This document shows, piece after piece, positions 15,595 through 24,327 of a stretch of 48,481 bases of DNA. The notes under the pieces are model-generated. The model was not told where the DNA came from. It did not search any database and saw only the letters and a program-made list of their open reading frames with translations. The stretch spans positions 1 to 48,481 of the forward strand of contig CAZCHK010000013.1 in the NCBI GenBank assembly GCA_964498605.1, read 5' to 3'. The DNA is from JBGQAS01 sp964498605. Its GTDB lineage: Bacteria; Chloroflexota; Anaerolineae; Anaerolineales; Anaerolineaceae. Both the position numbers and the translations under genes were made by a program. Numbering within the stretch: the first letter of the stretch is position 1; each line of letters starts with the position of its first letter.

Positions 15595-17359
15595 ATTTCC
15601 TTTCATCAAGTAAACCATTAACTCTCATGATATCCCCAATTTTTTCGATCTCTTCAGGCATTTCAAATGGTTTATCATCCAATATTCCTTCCGCAATGAT
15701 CCGTAAGACCCGATCTTCCGTGTCTGTCATCGTGAAATGATCTGATTTCCTGAAATGTACAAAGCCATGCTGTTGTTTGTCTGGAAAGATGTACCGATCC
15801 AGCAACAAGCTGGTTCTGAAAAATTGGTAATAAAAAAACCGCCGCGCATTCATCCCATGCATTTCCGACTGCTCGATTTTTGGACTCGAAAGCATCACGT
15901 GCAGCATTTTTTCGTATTCCAGGGAACCGGGGGGAAAATGCACGATCGGCATCTGCGTGAACCTGGATCTTCCGGCTGCAAGCACGGACTTCCCCAATAT
16001 AGCTGCCTCCAGTCCGATTGTGGAGTTGTAGATCATGATGAATTTCGATCGCTGGATCAGCTCGTAAGAGCTGATGCTCTCTGCAGATTGAATAAAAACA
16101 ACATTCGGCCACTCTGCGATCTTGTTTTTTGCGACCCATTGAGCCACACTTTCCCTGCTCTCCTTACCCGTCCTGCATTCGTCCGGGTGAGCCCGGATTA
16201 CAAAGCATATTTCAGGATACTCCTTGAACACAGGGATGAGCGAGTCCAGCCAATCAAACATCGTATCGAAAATCGTGTTGGCATGAACCTGGCTTGTGTC
16301 AAAAACGACATTGGTGAATATTGGTACGACAGCCTTAAACTGCAGGATCTTCTCGCTGAGAGACTGATCCATCTGCCGCATATTCGGCCAGAAGCGGATT
16401 CCAGCCATTGTGAAATTGCCTTTGAAGCGCTGACTCAGATACTGATCCAATTTGCTGTTTTGCACAATGTTGAGCTGAAAATCGTCAGGGATGTTGATCG
16501 GATAAGCTGTGGCTTCACCGCTGGAGAAAAATGCTGACAGCGGACGCACGGCAACTTCGTGGGTCACCACGCGGATTCCCTTTTTTTTCGCAATATACTT
16601 TACCGTGGCTTCAGGGAAGGTTTGACCGTTAAAAACCACCACGCTCCTGGGCTTGACGCCGTCTACAATTGCCAGGAACTGGCTGGCGATGCTCCAGGCG
16701 GAAAGAATGAACTCGCGCAACAAGAAGCGGACATCAGGCGTGTCATCGAGATGATGGGCGCGCATCGCCCAGCGCAAAGAGGGAAGCGTCAGTTTACCCA
16801 GAGGCAAGTCCTGATACTCACATTCCTCTAGCTCAGCCAGAGATTTTTTCTCAATCATACGAGCAAGAAATTGATCCTGATAATAATGATAATTCCTGAT
16901 ACAGCCCTTTTCATACATCCGTCTGGATTGCCTGTAGCAAATGCCGCACGGAGGGCTCTGGAAAGGCTGCTGCCACTGCGTTCCCAGCATACAGCGGCTC
17001 ATTCCGGCACTGCATACAAAATGGATCACCGGTACTCCGCGCGCGCGAACCGCCAGGGCGGAGAGAACCGTAAAGGCAGCATTCTGGCTCAATCCTTCCA
17101 GCCTGCTTGAGCTGTTCATAAAAATGACCGGGGATTGTTCAGTCAGTGGAAACTCTTTTTTGATTTGGTTCCAATAATTCTCGATGATCGACCCGTCTCT
17201 TAAATAATTCGATTCTCTTTGGATCTTATTGATTATTCTATGGAGAATTGATACTGCTTTATTCATTGCCTGTTTATCTGTTCGCGGCTTCTTTTCCTGC
17301 AGCAGCCGCCTCACCCTGATCGGCGTTTTTATCTCTGACTTTTTCCATTTGAATGCCAA
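15566..17359 (-). CDS. Capsule polysaccharide synthesis-like protein with Cys cluster
   Basis: Up to 597 residues. The C-terminal half has a GT-B-like pattern seen in capsule synthesis proteins: 'ICFVIRAHPDECRTG', 'SISSYELIQRSKFIMIYNST', and 'IGLEAAILGKSVLAAGR'. The N-terminal half has four cysteines (116, 123, 138, 141; C-x6-C-x14-C-x2-C) that could bind a metal or an iron-sulfur cluster. The longest frame starts at a TTG (17359) with only a distant AGG; an ATG at 17266 is the alternative (566 residues). A paralogue-like protein lies at 31238-32839 but lacks this cysteine set. Probable glycosyltransferase or glycan-modifying enzyme; exact reaction unknown. Confidence 0.65.
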   Translation of the reverse strand: MAFKWKKSEIKTPIRVRRLLQEKKPRTDKQAMNKAVSILHRIINKIQRESNYLRDGSIIENYWNQIKKEFPLTEQSPVIFMNSSSRLEGLSQNAAFTVLSALAVRARGVPVIHFVCSAGMSRCMLGTQWQQPFQSPPCGICYRQSRRMYEKGCIRNYHYYQDQFLARMIEKKSLAELEECEYQDLPLGKLTLPSLRWAMRAHHLDDTPDVRFLLREFILSAWSIASQFLAIVDGVKPRSVVVFNGQTFPEATVKYIAKKKGIRVVTHEVAVRPLSAFFSSGEATAYPINIPDDFQLNIVQNSKLDQYLSQRFKGNFTMAGIRFWPNMRQMDQSLSEKILQFKAVVPIFTNVVFDTSQVHANTIFDTMFDWLDSLIPVFKEYPEICFVIRAHPDECRTGKESRESVAQWVAKNKIAEWPNVVFIQSAESISSYELIQRSKFIMIYNSTIGLEAAILGKSVLAAGRSRFTQMPIVHFPPGSLEYEKMLHVMLSSPKIEQSEMHGMNARRFFYYQFFRTSLLLDRYIFPDKQQHGFVHFRKSDHFTMTDTEDRVLRIIAEGILDDKPFEMPEEIEKIGDIMRVNGLLDERKYGRKKRSET

Positions 17360-17540
17360 CTATCTTTTTACCTGTATCCTGAGCATTGGTATCCAGTCTG
17401 GTCAACTGAAAAGCAGTGTTTTGAATTACCCGTGCGGGACTTCGCGGTTTTCCATGAAATAGCGCACTCTCTAATAATTCGTGCTCAGATGGTAGACATT
17501 CCTTCCTGAAAAGATGAATCCTTAAAACCGCGTGGTACCA

Positions 17541-18419
17541 TTAACCATCACTGACCCTTCGGAGCTTCTTCAACGACTGGCGTTCGGATTCATAGACTTT
17601 TTTTATCCCGTCACCCAATGACTGTTCCACTGTGCGGATGTACTTGACAAGTCTCTCAAATCCGCCCGGTTCAACCGACGCCGCCTGGTCGCTGCCCCAC
17701 ATGGCTCTGTCCAGCGTGATGTGCCTCTCGACCATGCAGGCTCCCATTGCAACGGATACAACCGACGGGATCAATCCAACCTCATGACCTGAATACCCGA
17801 TTGGGCAGGTAAACGTGTTATGCAGAGTCGTGATCATGCGAACATTCAACTCGGAATAGTCGCATGGATACGTGGATGTCGCGTGAGTAACCAGGAGATC
17901 GTTTTGTCCAATGAGTTCCACAGCTTTTATAATCTGGTCCATGGTGGACATGCCTGTCGAAAGGATTATCGGGCGATTCTTAGAGCGGATATGCCGCAGC
18001 AGGGCATGATCGGTCAGCGAGGCGGAAGGTACTTTCAGGGCGATGGGCTGATAGGTTTCCAGAAAATCAACGGAGGATTCGTCCCAGACAGACGCGAACC
18101 AATCGATCCTGATCGATTTGCAAAAGCGGTTTATTTCATCATATTCCTCGCGCCCAAACTCAACCTTTTGTCGGTAATCCATGTAGGTAATATATCCCCA
18201 GGGCGTTTCGCGCATATGTCCGCGCTGTTCAGCAGGCACGCATAGTTCGGGCGTCCTTTTCTGGAATTTCACGGCATCGACCCCCGCGTGCTTGGCGGCT
18301 TCGATCATTTTCTTCGCATTATCAATATCGCCATTGTGATTGACGCCAATCTCAGCGACGATATACGTGGGATGACCCTCCCCAACCCAGCGTTTTCCAA
18401 TTTTGATCTCTCTGGTCAT
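17541..18419 (-). CDS. NeuB-like nonulosonic acid synthase, short form
   Basis: A 292-residue TIM-barrel enzyme of the N-acetylneuraminate synthase family. These enzymes condense phosphoenolpyruvate with a six-carbon amino sugar (N-acetylmannosamine-like) to give a nine-carbon acid. 'YIVAEIGVNHNGDIDNAKKM' near the start, 'DAVKFQKRTPE', 'STGMSTMDQI' and 'IGYSGHEVGL' are family marks, and 'ERHITLDRAMWGSDQA' holds a conserved His. The usual C-terminal SAF (antifreeze-like) domain is missing: it stops right after the barrel (typical length is about 350). GGAGAG precedes the ATG. The SAF domain normally helps bind substrate across the dimer, so the activity or partner may differ. Its neighbours are the radical SAM gene and the NeuA-HAD gene. 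Confidence 0.8.
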   Translation of the reverse strand: MTREIKIGKRWVGEGHPTYIVAEIGVNHNGDIDNAKKMIEAAKHAGVDAVKFQKRTPELCVPAEQRGHMRETPWGYITYMDYRQKVEFGREEYDEINRFCKSIRIDWFASVWDESSVDFLETYQPIALKVPSASLTDHALLRHIRSKNRPIILSTGMSTMDQIIKAVELIGQNDLLVTHATSTYPCDYSELNVRMITTLHNTFTCPIGYSGHEVGLIPSVVSVAMGACMVERHITLDRAMWGSDQAASVEPGGFERLVKYIRTVEQSLGDGIKKVYESERQSLKKLRRVSDG

Positions 18420-18434
18420 AATCTCTCCAAGTTC

Positions 18435-19496
18435 CTAGTCTGCCAAAAAACTGCCGATCAGTTTCATGTCGCATTGTTCAGAGCATTTGATGCCTGGTTT
18501 CAAGTCAAAATGCGCCAGCCTGAATTGATGATACTTTTCGCCATTCCAGATCGCCTGCAACGGGTCGATTTTTGCGTCGCCCAGGATGATTTCATTATTA
18601 AAATCTTCCACGCATTCTACTGCTTCGCCGTTGGACTTGATGGTCATGGATGACCACGGAAACTGGCAAAACTCAAGCCAGTGAATGGATGCGGTCGTGT
18701 TCTGATTGTCCTCGTACCACATCTGGTCCTGGCTTTTTAAGTAAATGTAAACATCCAGACCCTTGAATTTTTCCTTGAGCAGCTCATATTCATCCTGCTG
18801 CCAGGGTTTGTTCAGGTTCAGCATGGTGATCACGATGGTTGTTTGATAATTTTCTTTCGCTTTCAAGTCCAAAAGATGCAAGATTTTGGCATAGCTCTCA
18901 GAAAAGTTGGAGGCCTGCCCTCGAACCTGTTTATGCCTGAGATCGTCCACGCTTTCAATGGAATACTTGATGTAACCCAGCCCATTGGCGAATGTCTCTT
19001 TGGTTCTCTCCATATCAATGTTGGCTGGGTTACAGCTGAAGTAGCTGATCAACCCTTTTTTTGTCATCATCCCGACTTCCGAGGGTATGTTTTTATCCAG
19101 TAAAGGGTCTCCATATCCGTGCAGGACAATAACCTTCGGGATGACATGCAAAAAGAAATGATTTTCGCTCATATCATCCTTGGAGACACGATACTTCTCT
19201 TCAACAAACCTCTGCCATACTTCCCACTCCTCGGATGACCAAGGGCGAAGTTGATCGATGATTTTTTGGAACTGTTCCACTTTCATCGTCTCGATTGGCC
19301 GGGTCATCATGGTGGTTCGAGGGCACATCTCGCAGCGCATGTTGCACGCGTTGGTCGTCTCGATGTTGTACACCACAGGTTCAGGACTGCGGAATGACTC
19401 GAAACTATTCCAAAGGTGCTGGCGTTGGAATTTTTCTCCCGCCATGATCCTCTGCTTCAGATCAAATATCTTCATGTAAAAATGAATGTCTAGCAT
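18435..19496 (-). CDS. Radical SAM protein with SPASM-like C-terminus
   Basis: A 353-residue radical SAM enzyme. The cluster motif is C51-x3-C55-x2-C58 in 'NACNMRCEMCPR'. A C-terminal cysteine-rich part ('LEFCQFPW', 'EAVECVEDF', 'GIKCSEQCDM') resembles a SPASM domain that holds extra iron-sulfur clusters. AGGAG lies six bases before the ATG. It sits between the NeuA-HAD fusion and the short NeuB-like gene, so it may alter a nonulosonic acid or its precursor, or a peptide-like substituent. I cannot assign the reaction. Similar proteins are common in sugar-modification clusters. Confidence 0.8.
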   Translation of the reverse strand: MLDIHFYMKIFDLKQRIMAGEKFQRQHLWNSFESFRSPEPVVYNIETTNACNMRCEMCPRTTMMTRPIETMKVEQFQKIIDQLRPWSSEEWEVWQRFVEEKYRVSKDDMSENHFFLHVIPKVIVLHGYGDPLLDKNIPSEVGMMTKKGLISYFSCNPANIDMERTKETFANGLGYIKYSIESVDDLRHKQVRGQASNFSESYAKILHLLDLKAKENYQTTIVITMLNLNKPWQQDEYELLKEKFKGLDVYIYLKSQDQMWYEDNQNTTASIHWLEFCQFPWSSMTIKSNGEAVECVEDFNNEIILGDAKIDPLQAIWNGEKYHQFRLAHFDLKPGIKCSEQCDMKLIGSFLAD

Positions 19497-19547
19497 CAGG
19501 TTCTCCTGTCCATTTTCATTAACAAGCCAGTAATTATACCTTTTGGA

Positions 19548-20783
19548 TTAATCACGTTCTAAATGTTTCCGCACAAGGTCACACAGCTCGCGCACGGCTC
19601 CGTGCCCGCCATTTTTCTTCAAGGTCAGATCAGCGCTTCTTAAAACTTCCGGTTGGCTGTCCGCGGGAGCAATCCCGCACCCCACCAGCGGAAAACACGG
19701 CAGATCATTCACGTCATTGCCCAGAAAGATCGTCCTTGATAAATCGATCTCTCCTCGGGCCTGCATGGACCGCAGTACTTCGGCTTTATCCAGTTCACCT
19801 TGCAGGACGGGAATGCCCAGTTTTTTACAACGGGCGGACACAACAGGATTTGTCTCCCGCGACAGAACCATGATTTTGATCGGAGTGGTTTTTCGCAGAT
19901 CTGACAAGCCCAGGCTGTCGCTGCGGTTGGAAGCCACCCATTCATGTCCACTTTCATCCGTCCAGACCCTGTTGTCGGTCAGCACACCGTCAAAGTCAAA
20001 GATGATCGCTTGAATGTCCTTCGGCAGCGCCCGGCGCTGGCTGGCAGGATCGACCATGTCCAAACCCGCGTTGAACACCAGCCATTCTGCCTGGTGCCAA
20101 TCCAGCATCGAATCGATATCAACCGTGAATATGGGATCGATCAAAATGGGTAGGATCATGTCGCCGCTCATTGAGCGTTTGACCATGATGGTTTGGTACC
20201 TGATCGCATCAATATGACCAGTTTGCCAGTACACATCTGGCAGGTTTTGCCTGGGCGCGTTGTACGCTTCAGGTATCCCATCACAATCCAGTAATGGTTT
20301 CATATGCTTGCTTGCCTGATCAATTGTCCACATCTTGTACGGATTCTGACCGGCAGCAACCACTCCCCTGACGCTGTCCGCCTGAGGATGCTCCAGAAGC
20401 CTTTGTATCGCTTCATCGACGCAGCCGCGCGGGCGGATGGGTGAAGTGGGCCGCAGCTGCACAATGACATCGGGGGTGAATTTCTGCTCCCTCTTCAACC
20501 AATCCAGCGCGTGCCTGAAAACCGGCAGGTCAGTCGTGGAGTCCCCGGAAATCTCATCCGGCCTGAGGAAGGGGGTTTCCGCGCCAAAGTCGCGGGCAAC
20601 GGCCGCGATCTCCTCATCATCTGTCGAAACAATAACCCTTGTGACCAGTTGTGATTCGAGCGCCGCCTTGATGCTGTAAGAAATCAGGGGATAGCCTGCA
20701 AAAGAGCGGATATTCTTCCCGGGAATGCCCTTCGAACCACCCCTGGCGGGGATCAACGCCAGAATTTCAGTTTTTTCTACCAT
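19548..20783 (-). CDS. Fused CMP-nonulosonate cytidylyltransferase and HAD phosphatase
   Basis: A 411-residue two-domain protein. Residues 1-235 form a NeuA-type cytidylyltransferase with 'LIPARGGSKGIPGKN', 'VIVSTDDEEI' and 'QLRPTSPIRP'. Residues 255-411 form a KdsC-like HAD domain with 'DFDGVLTD' (Asp263, Asp265), 'MVLSRE', a Lys in 'GELDKAEVL' and 'FLGNDVND'. The two domains catalyse sugar activation with CTP and possibly removal of the 9-phosphate of a nonulosonic acid phosphate; vertebrate CMAS has the same layout, but there the HAD domain is largely structural. The ATG at 20783 follows GGAGG and overlaps the SDR stop by 7 nt. The active-site acids of the HAD domain appear intact here, so it may be an active phosphatase. 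Confidence 0.85.
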   Translation of the reverse strand: MVEKTEILALIPARGGSKGIPGKNIRSFAGYPLISYSIKAALESQLVTRVIVSTDDEEIAAVARDFGAETPFLRPDEISGDSTTDLPVFRHALDWLKREQKFTPDVIVQLRPTSPIRPRGCVDEAIQRLLEHPQADSVRGVVAAGQNPYKMWTIDQASKHMKPLLDCDGIPEAYNAPRQNLPDVYWQTGHIDAIRYQTIMVKRSMSGDMILPILIDPIFTVDIDSMLDWHQAEWLVFNAGLDMVDPASQRRALPKDIQAIIFDFDGVLTDNRVWTDESGHEWVASNRSDSLGLSDLRKTTPIKIMVLSRETNPVVSARCKKLGIPVLQGELDKAEVLRSMQARGEIDLSRTIFLGNDVNDLPCFPLVGCGIAPADSQPEVLRSADLTLKKNGGHGAVRELCDLVRKHLERD

Positions 20784-21598
20784 GCCGTCCAACCTCCATC
20801 CACGATCAAATTAGCGCCGGTCATATAGGATGACGCGTCCGATGCCAGGAACAACAGGGCTGCGTTCATCTCGTCTTTCTCAGCCATCCTACCAAGAATC
20901 GTTTTGGTAGAGTAATTCTGGACAAATCCAGCATCATGCTGGTTGTACACTCCCCCGGGAGTAAGCGCGTTCACCCTGATATTCTTCCCCGCGTAATACG
21001 CTGCCAGATACTTCGTTAATCCAAGCACTCCGGCTTTGGTCACCGAGTAAGAGACTGGTTTTATCCCGGCCGGTGAACCAACCAGCTGGTATATGCGCTG
21101 ATCAGGACCCACCAGGCCATACGTGGAACTGATGAAGACCATCACGCCGCGGTTCTGGTCGAGCATCACCTTACTGCAAGCCTGCGCGCTGAGAAAGATT
21201 CCGGTAAGGTTTACCTCAAGACTCTGCTGCCACAAGGAAAGTGGATGCTCCTCAAATGAGTCCATGAATTTCTCTTCATGACCAGGTTCAAACTTCGGAT
21301 CCAGCGCCGCGCTGCACACCAGAATGTCAATCCTTCCAAATTTCTCGACCACCCTATCAACAAGGGATTGTACGGAATTCTGATCTGTCACATCAACCCA
21401 GTCAGGATGCGCTTCCAGTTTTCCAACGGAAATGTCATTGGCGACCAGTTCTGCATGGTTTCGATTCGAGTCAGCGACGATGACCCGGGCACCTGCCTGA
21501 GCAAGGGTTCTGCAGAATTCACTGCCGAGCAATCCAGCTCCGCCTGTCACGATGGCAACCTGCCCTGGTATTGAGAATTTATCCATAACGTTTGTCAT
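20777..21598 (-). CDS. PtmA-like short-chain dehydrogenase
   Basis: A 273-residue SDR. 'IVTGGAGLLGSEFCRTL' is the glycine loop in the form found in PtmA-type proteins (flagellin modification protein A). 'FISSTYGLVG' holds the catalytic Ser, 'YSVTKAGVLGL' the Tyr and Lys, and 'SYMTGANLIVDGGW' the C-terminal mark. PtmA-type genes usually lie beside NeuA- and NeuB-like genes, as here. It is coupled by an ATGA overlap to the Gfo/Idh/MocA gene upstream and overlaps the NeuA-HAD start. It likely sets the stereochemistry or oxidation state of a sugar acid; the substrate is not known. Confidence 0.8.
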   Translation of the reverse strand: MTNVMDKFSIPGQVAIVTGGAGLLGSEFCRTLAQAGARVIVADSNRNHAELVANDISVGKLEAHPDWVDVTDQNSVQSLVDRVVEKFGRIDILVCSAALDPKFEPGHEEKFMDSFEEHPLSLWQQSLEVNLTGIFLSAQACSKVMLDQNRGVMVFISSTYGLVGPDQRIYQLVGSPAGIKPVSYSVTKAGVLGLTKYLAAYYAGKNIRVNALTPGGVYNQHDAGFVQNYSTKTILGRMAEKDEMNAALLFLASDASSYMTGANLIVDGGWTAW

Positions 21599-22602
21599 TG
21601 ATTGTCATGCCCTTCAAAAGAAACTGCCGATTTCCTTTTTGCAGATTCGTGAATCGCCAGACACAGTTTGAGATTGTAAATTCCATCATCCAGAGAGCAC
21701 CTTGGCTCTTCAGCGCGCGCAACCACATTCATAAAATGCTGCATTTCTTGAACGAACAAATGATTCCGCTCAAAACCAGCCGGTGCCAGGATGGATTCCC
21801 AGTGCTCGGTCTTTGCGCGAAACAGCCGCGCGGCTCCCGTCGCGTATCGCCACTCGATAGCGCCCTCGGTTCCAATGATGTCCAAGCGGTGCTCGGCCGG
21901 CTGGCGGAAGTAATCCAGATGCACATTGGCACACGCACCACCCCGAAAGCGCATGCCTATCTCCGCGCAGTCTTCAACATTTAATTCAAGATCGCTCAGT
22001 TTCGCGGTTGTCGCGGTGACTTCCTCTACATCGCCAAGTATCCAGTGGAGATAATCAAGAGGATGAGATAATGTCAGCACCGCGCCCCCGCCAAGATCCG
22101 CTCGCGCGCTGTAGGATTTTCGGTAATCTTCCCACGGGTGCCAGCTGGGTAAATACTCCCCCCACTCGCACCTGGCAGAAAGTGGCCTGCCAATTGCCCC
22201 TTCACATATCCACCGCTGAACCTGCTGGATCCCGGGATGAAACCTGAATTGAAAACCGACCAATGTCTTGATTTTTTTCTCGCGCGCAATCTCTTCCAGC
22301 TCTTGGATCCCCGCGAGCCGATCGGATATCGGCTTTTCGATCAGAAGTGAACATCCTGCGCGCGCAGCGGGTATGGCTACATCCAGGTGCCTGGCAGTCG
22401 GATTGGAAATGATGACCGCATCAGGACGCTCAGCCAGGGCCGCGTCAAGATCCGTCTCGCTCCGGACTCCCGGGAAGTTCTCTTCAGCCATCGCGCCAAA
22501 ATGAGTGCGGTAAACGATGACCTCCTTGCATCCAAGATCAATCAGGTTGCGCAAGTGCCTTCTTCCGATGGAACCCAAACCGGCTATTAAAACCTTCATC
22601 AT
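21595..22602 (-). CDS. Gfo/Idh/MocA-family oxidoreductase
   Basis: A 335-residue NAD(P)-dependent sugar oxidoreductase. 'VLIAGLGSIGRRHLRNL' is the dinucleotide loop and 'CSLLIEKPISDRL' contains the conserved EKP lysine. The C-terminal half has the expected mixed-sheet pattern ('GGGAVLTLSHPLDYLHWIL' with a conserved His). Members of this family oxidise or reduce sugar nucleotides at C2, C3 or C4. It overlaps the acetyltransferase gene upstream and the SDR downstream by 4 nt each. Together with those it may build a modified amino sugar. Substrate unknown. Confidence 0.85.
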   Translation of the reverse strand: MMKVLIAGLGSIGRRHLRNLIDLGCKEVIVYRTHFGAMAEENFPGVRSETDLDAALAERPDAVIISNPTARHLDVAIPAARAGCSLLIEKPISDRLAGIQELEEIAREKKIKTLVGFQFRFHPGIQQVQRWICEGAIGRPLSARCEWGEYLPSWHPWEDYRKSYSARADLGGGAVLTLSHPLDYLHWILGDVEEVTATTAKLSDLELNVEDCAEIGMRFRGGACANVHLDYFRQPAEHRLDIIGTEGAIEWRYATGAARLFRAKTEHWESILAPAGFERNHLFVQEMQHFMNVVARAEEPRCSLDDGIYNLKLCLAIHESAKRKSAVSFEGHDNQ

Positions 22603-23324
22603 TTTCTGGTCTTTTTCCTTCCGATCCGTTCTCGCTGCCAGGAAATGCCTTCTCGAAGAGAGGCTGCAGGAGAGCCTCCTATCAGCGTGTTTTTTGGAAA
22701 GGACTTCGTGACAAGCGACCTGGCTGCTATGACGCAGTCATCACCGATGCTTACGCCCTTTAAGACCATGACATCCGATGCGACCCATACATGCTTACCA
22801 ATCGCAATGTCCTTCGCATAATTGATCCTTTCACCGCTTTGTAAATCGATAACGGAATGAGAATCTCCGCATCGGATGTCAATCCCATGCGCGAACATGC
22901 AATCCGCACCAATTGTTACTTTCGAACCGGTTTCCGTAATGCCGAACTCTGCATCAACGATGGTTGTGTGATCTCCGATTTCAAAAAAACAATGATCATC
23001 TTCGATCCAGATGACTCCTTTGCGCAAGCTGCAGCTTTCACCAAACCTCACCGTGTGCTGGCTGCCTCTGATTCGTAAGTACAGGTTGCTCAGCTGGCAT
23101 TTCTTCGCGATGTGGACAACATTATCGTCACCGATAATGTCTATCGTCGTATTTAACAGTAAAGCGCTTTGTGCGGAAATATGGTTCCCTTTGCCGACAA
23201 TAGATTTCCTGTTTTTACCAATCAGGTTATAGGCTCTCGAAAAGCCTCCGCCTTTAACATCGTGATCGTCACACTTCACCCATTGATTCTTCAAGAAATT
23301 TCGAATTCGATCGATCACCATCAA
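22599..23324 (-). CDS. Left-handed beta-helix acyltransferase
   Basis: A 241-residue hexapeptide-repeat transferase. Repeated short units such as 'IGDDNVVHIAK', 'VTIGADCMFAHGI' and 'IAIGKHVWVASDVMVLKGVS-IGDD' form the beta helix. A His in 'SHSVIDLQSG' or 'FAHGIDI' is a possible catalytic base. It ends in a basic tail. It probably O- or N-acetylates a glycan sugar with acetyl-CoA, like colanic acid acetyltransferases. It starts close to the end of the GT2-like gene and is coupled to the Gfo/Idh/MocA gene. Confidence 0.8.
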   Translation of the reverse strand: MMVIDRIRNFLKNQWVKCDDHDVKGGGFSRAYNLIGKNRKSIVGKGNHISAQSALLLNTTIDIIGDDNVVHIAKKCQLSNLYLRIRGSQHTVRFGESCSLRKGVIWIEDDHCFFEIGDHTTIVDAEFGITETGSKVTIGADCMFAHGIDIRCGDSHSVIDLQSGERINYAKDIAIGKHVWVASDVMVLKGVSIGDDCVIAARSLVTKSFPKNTLIGGSPAASLREGISWQRERIGRKKTRK

Positions 23325-23334
23325 TCTCCAATCC

Positions 23335-24282
23335 TTACTTCACCTGATTCAGCATCCTGAATAGTTTGTCATAGAGAGCCCAAAGAAGCCTGCCCATCCC
23401 GGGTATCTTCAGCAGCCAGTGCTTTTTTTTGACGACAGCTGTTGTGTGAATATCTATATTGAGAACCTTTAACTCATCCATCACCTGACTCGATATCGCG
23501 TTGCCAATATGCCTGCAAAATCGTCCGGTTGTGGATAAACGAAGATATCCCATCTGGTCCACGCGCTCTTCCAGGGGAACAAGCGAATCCATCAAGTTCC
23601 TGCTCCAATCAACCGGCAGGGCTTTTAAAATGACATCCTTGGGGGCGACGAACTGAAAATGATTCGCCGAAGCGATCGCCTCCACACCGTCTTTTATGAT
23701 GACAACATCAAATTTTTGCCTGGTGGATTCCAGATACTCCTCAGGGTCTCTGCCTGTAGAAATGCACCAATCCCTTTCCCAATCATCGGGGATCCTCCTT
23801 GCCTTCTCGAGGCGAATGCCGTTGGTTGGATTCTCCATGATTTTCTTTATGGTCTGGTTGGCATGATCCGCCCCATTTCTGACCGGAACGCCGCTCACCA
23901 TACCAACATTTGGGAAAGCATCCAGCACCTTGATCTGCTCTTCCAGCCAATCCGGATAGAAAACGATGTCATCGTCGCAGTAGGCAACAAGTTTTCCCGG
24001 TGCGGCAGAAAAAATCATTTTATAACCGCCAATCACCCCAAGATTCTGTTCTGAGATGATCAGGTAATCAATGGAACCCTTGTCCTGCATTTCCCTGAGT
24101 TGATCAACGATTTCCTTGCAACAGCCATTTGACAGCACCAGTAAGTCAAAAGGTACTTTCGTGTGAGCCTGTATACTTGCGATGCACAATCGAAAAATCT
24201 CAAAGCGGTTCTTAAAATATCCTTGCTGGTCCGGGATATACACCATGACCGCCACAGTGACCTGATGTGGCGTGTATAACAT
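23335..24282 (-). CDS. GT-A glycosyltransferase (GT2-like)
   Basis: A 315-residue transferase. 'VLSNGCCKEIVDQL' and 'SEQNLGVIGGYKMIFS' are the nucleotide-side motifs, and 'LVAYCDDDIVFYPDWLEEQ' carries the metal-binding DDD. The middle has an unusual insertion ending in 'DDWERDWCISTGRDPEEYL', and the C-terminal part ends in a basic membrane-proximal tail. The frame is open to 24321, but the ATG at 24282 has AGGA 8-9 bases upstream while 24321 has no ribosome site. Donor and acceptor unknown. Confidence 0.75.
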   Translation of the reverse strand: MLYTPHQVTVAVMVYIPDQQGYFKNRFEIFRLCIASIQAHTKVPFDLLVLSNGCCKEIVDQLREMQDKGSIDYLIISEQNLGVIGGYKMIFSAAPGKLVAYCDDDIVFYPDWLEEQIKVLDAFPNVGMVSGVPVRNGADHANQTIKKIMENPTNGIRLEKARRIPDDWERDWCISTGRDPEEYLESTRQKFDVVIIKDGVEAIASANHFQFVAPKDVILKALPVDWSRNLMDSLVPLEERVDQMGYLRLSTTGRFCRHIGNAISSQVMDELKVLNIDIHTTAVVKKKHWLLKIPGMGRLLWALYDKLFRMLNQVK

Positions 24283-24327
24283 CGTCTTTTTCCTGGCTGG
24301 ATTTGTCCCGATTCGAGGCATATCTTT

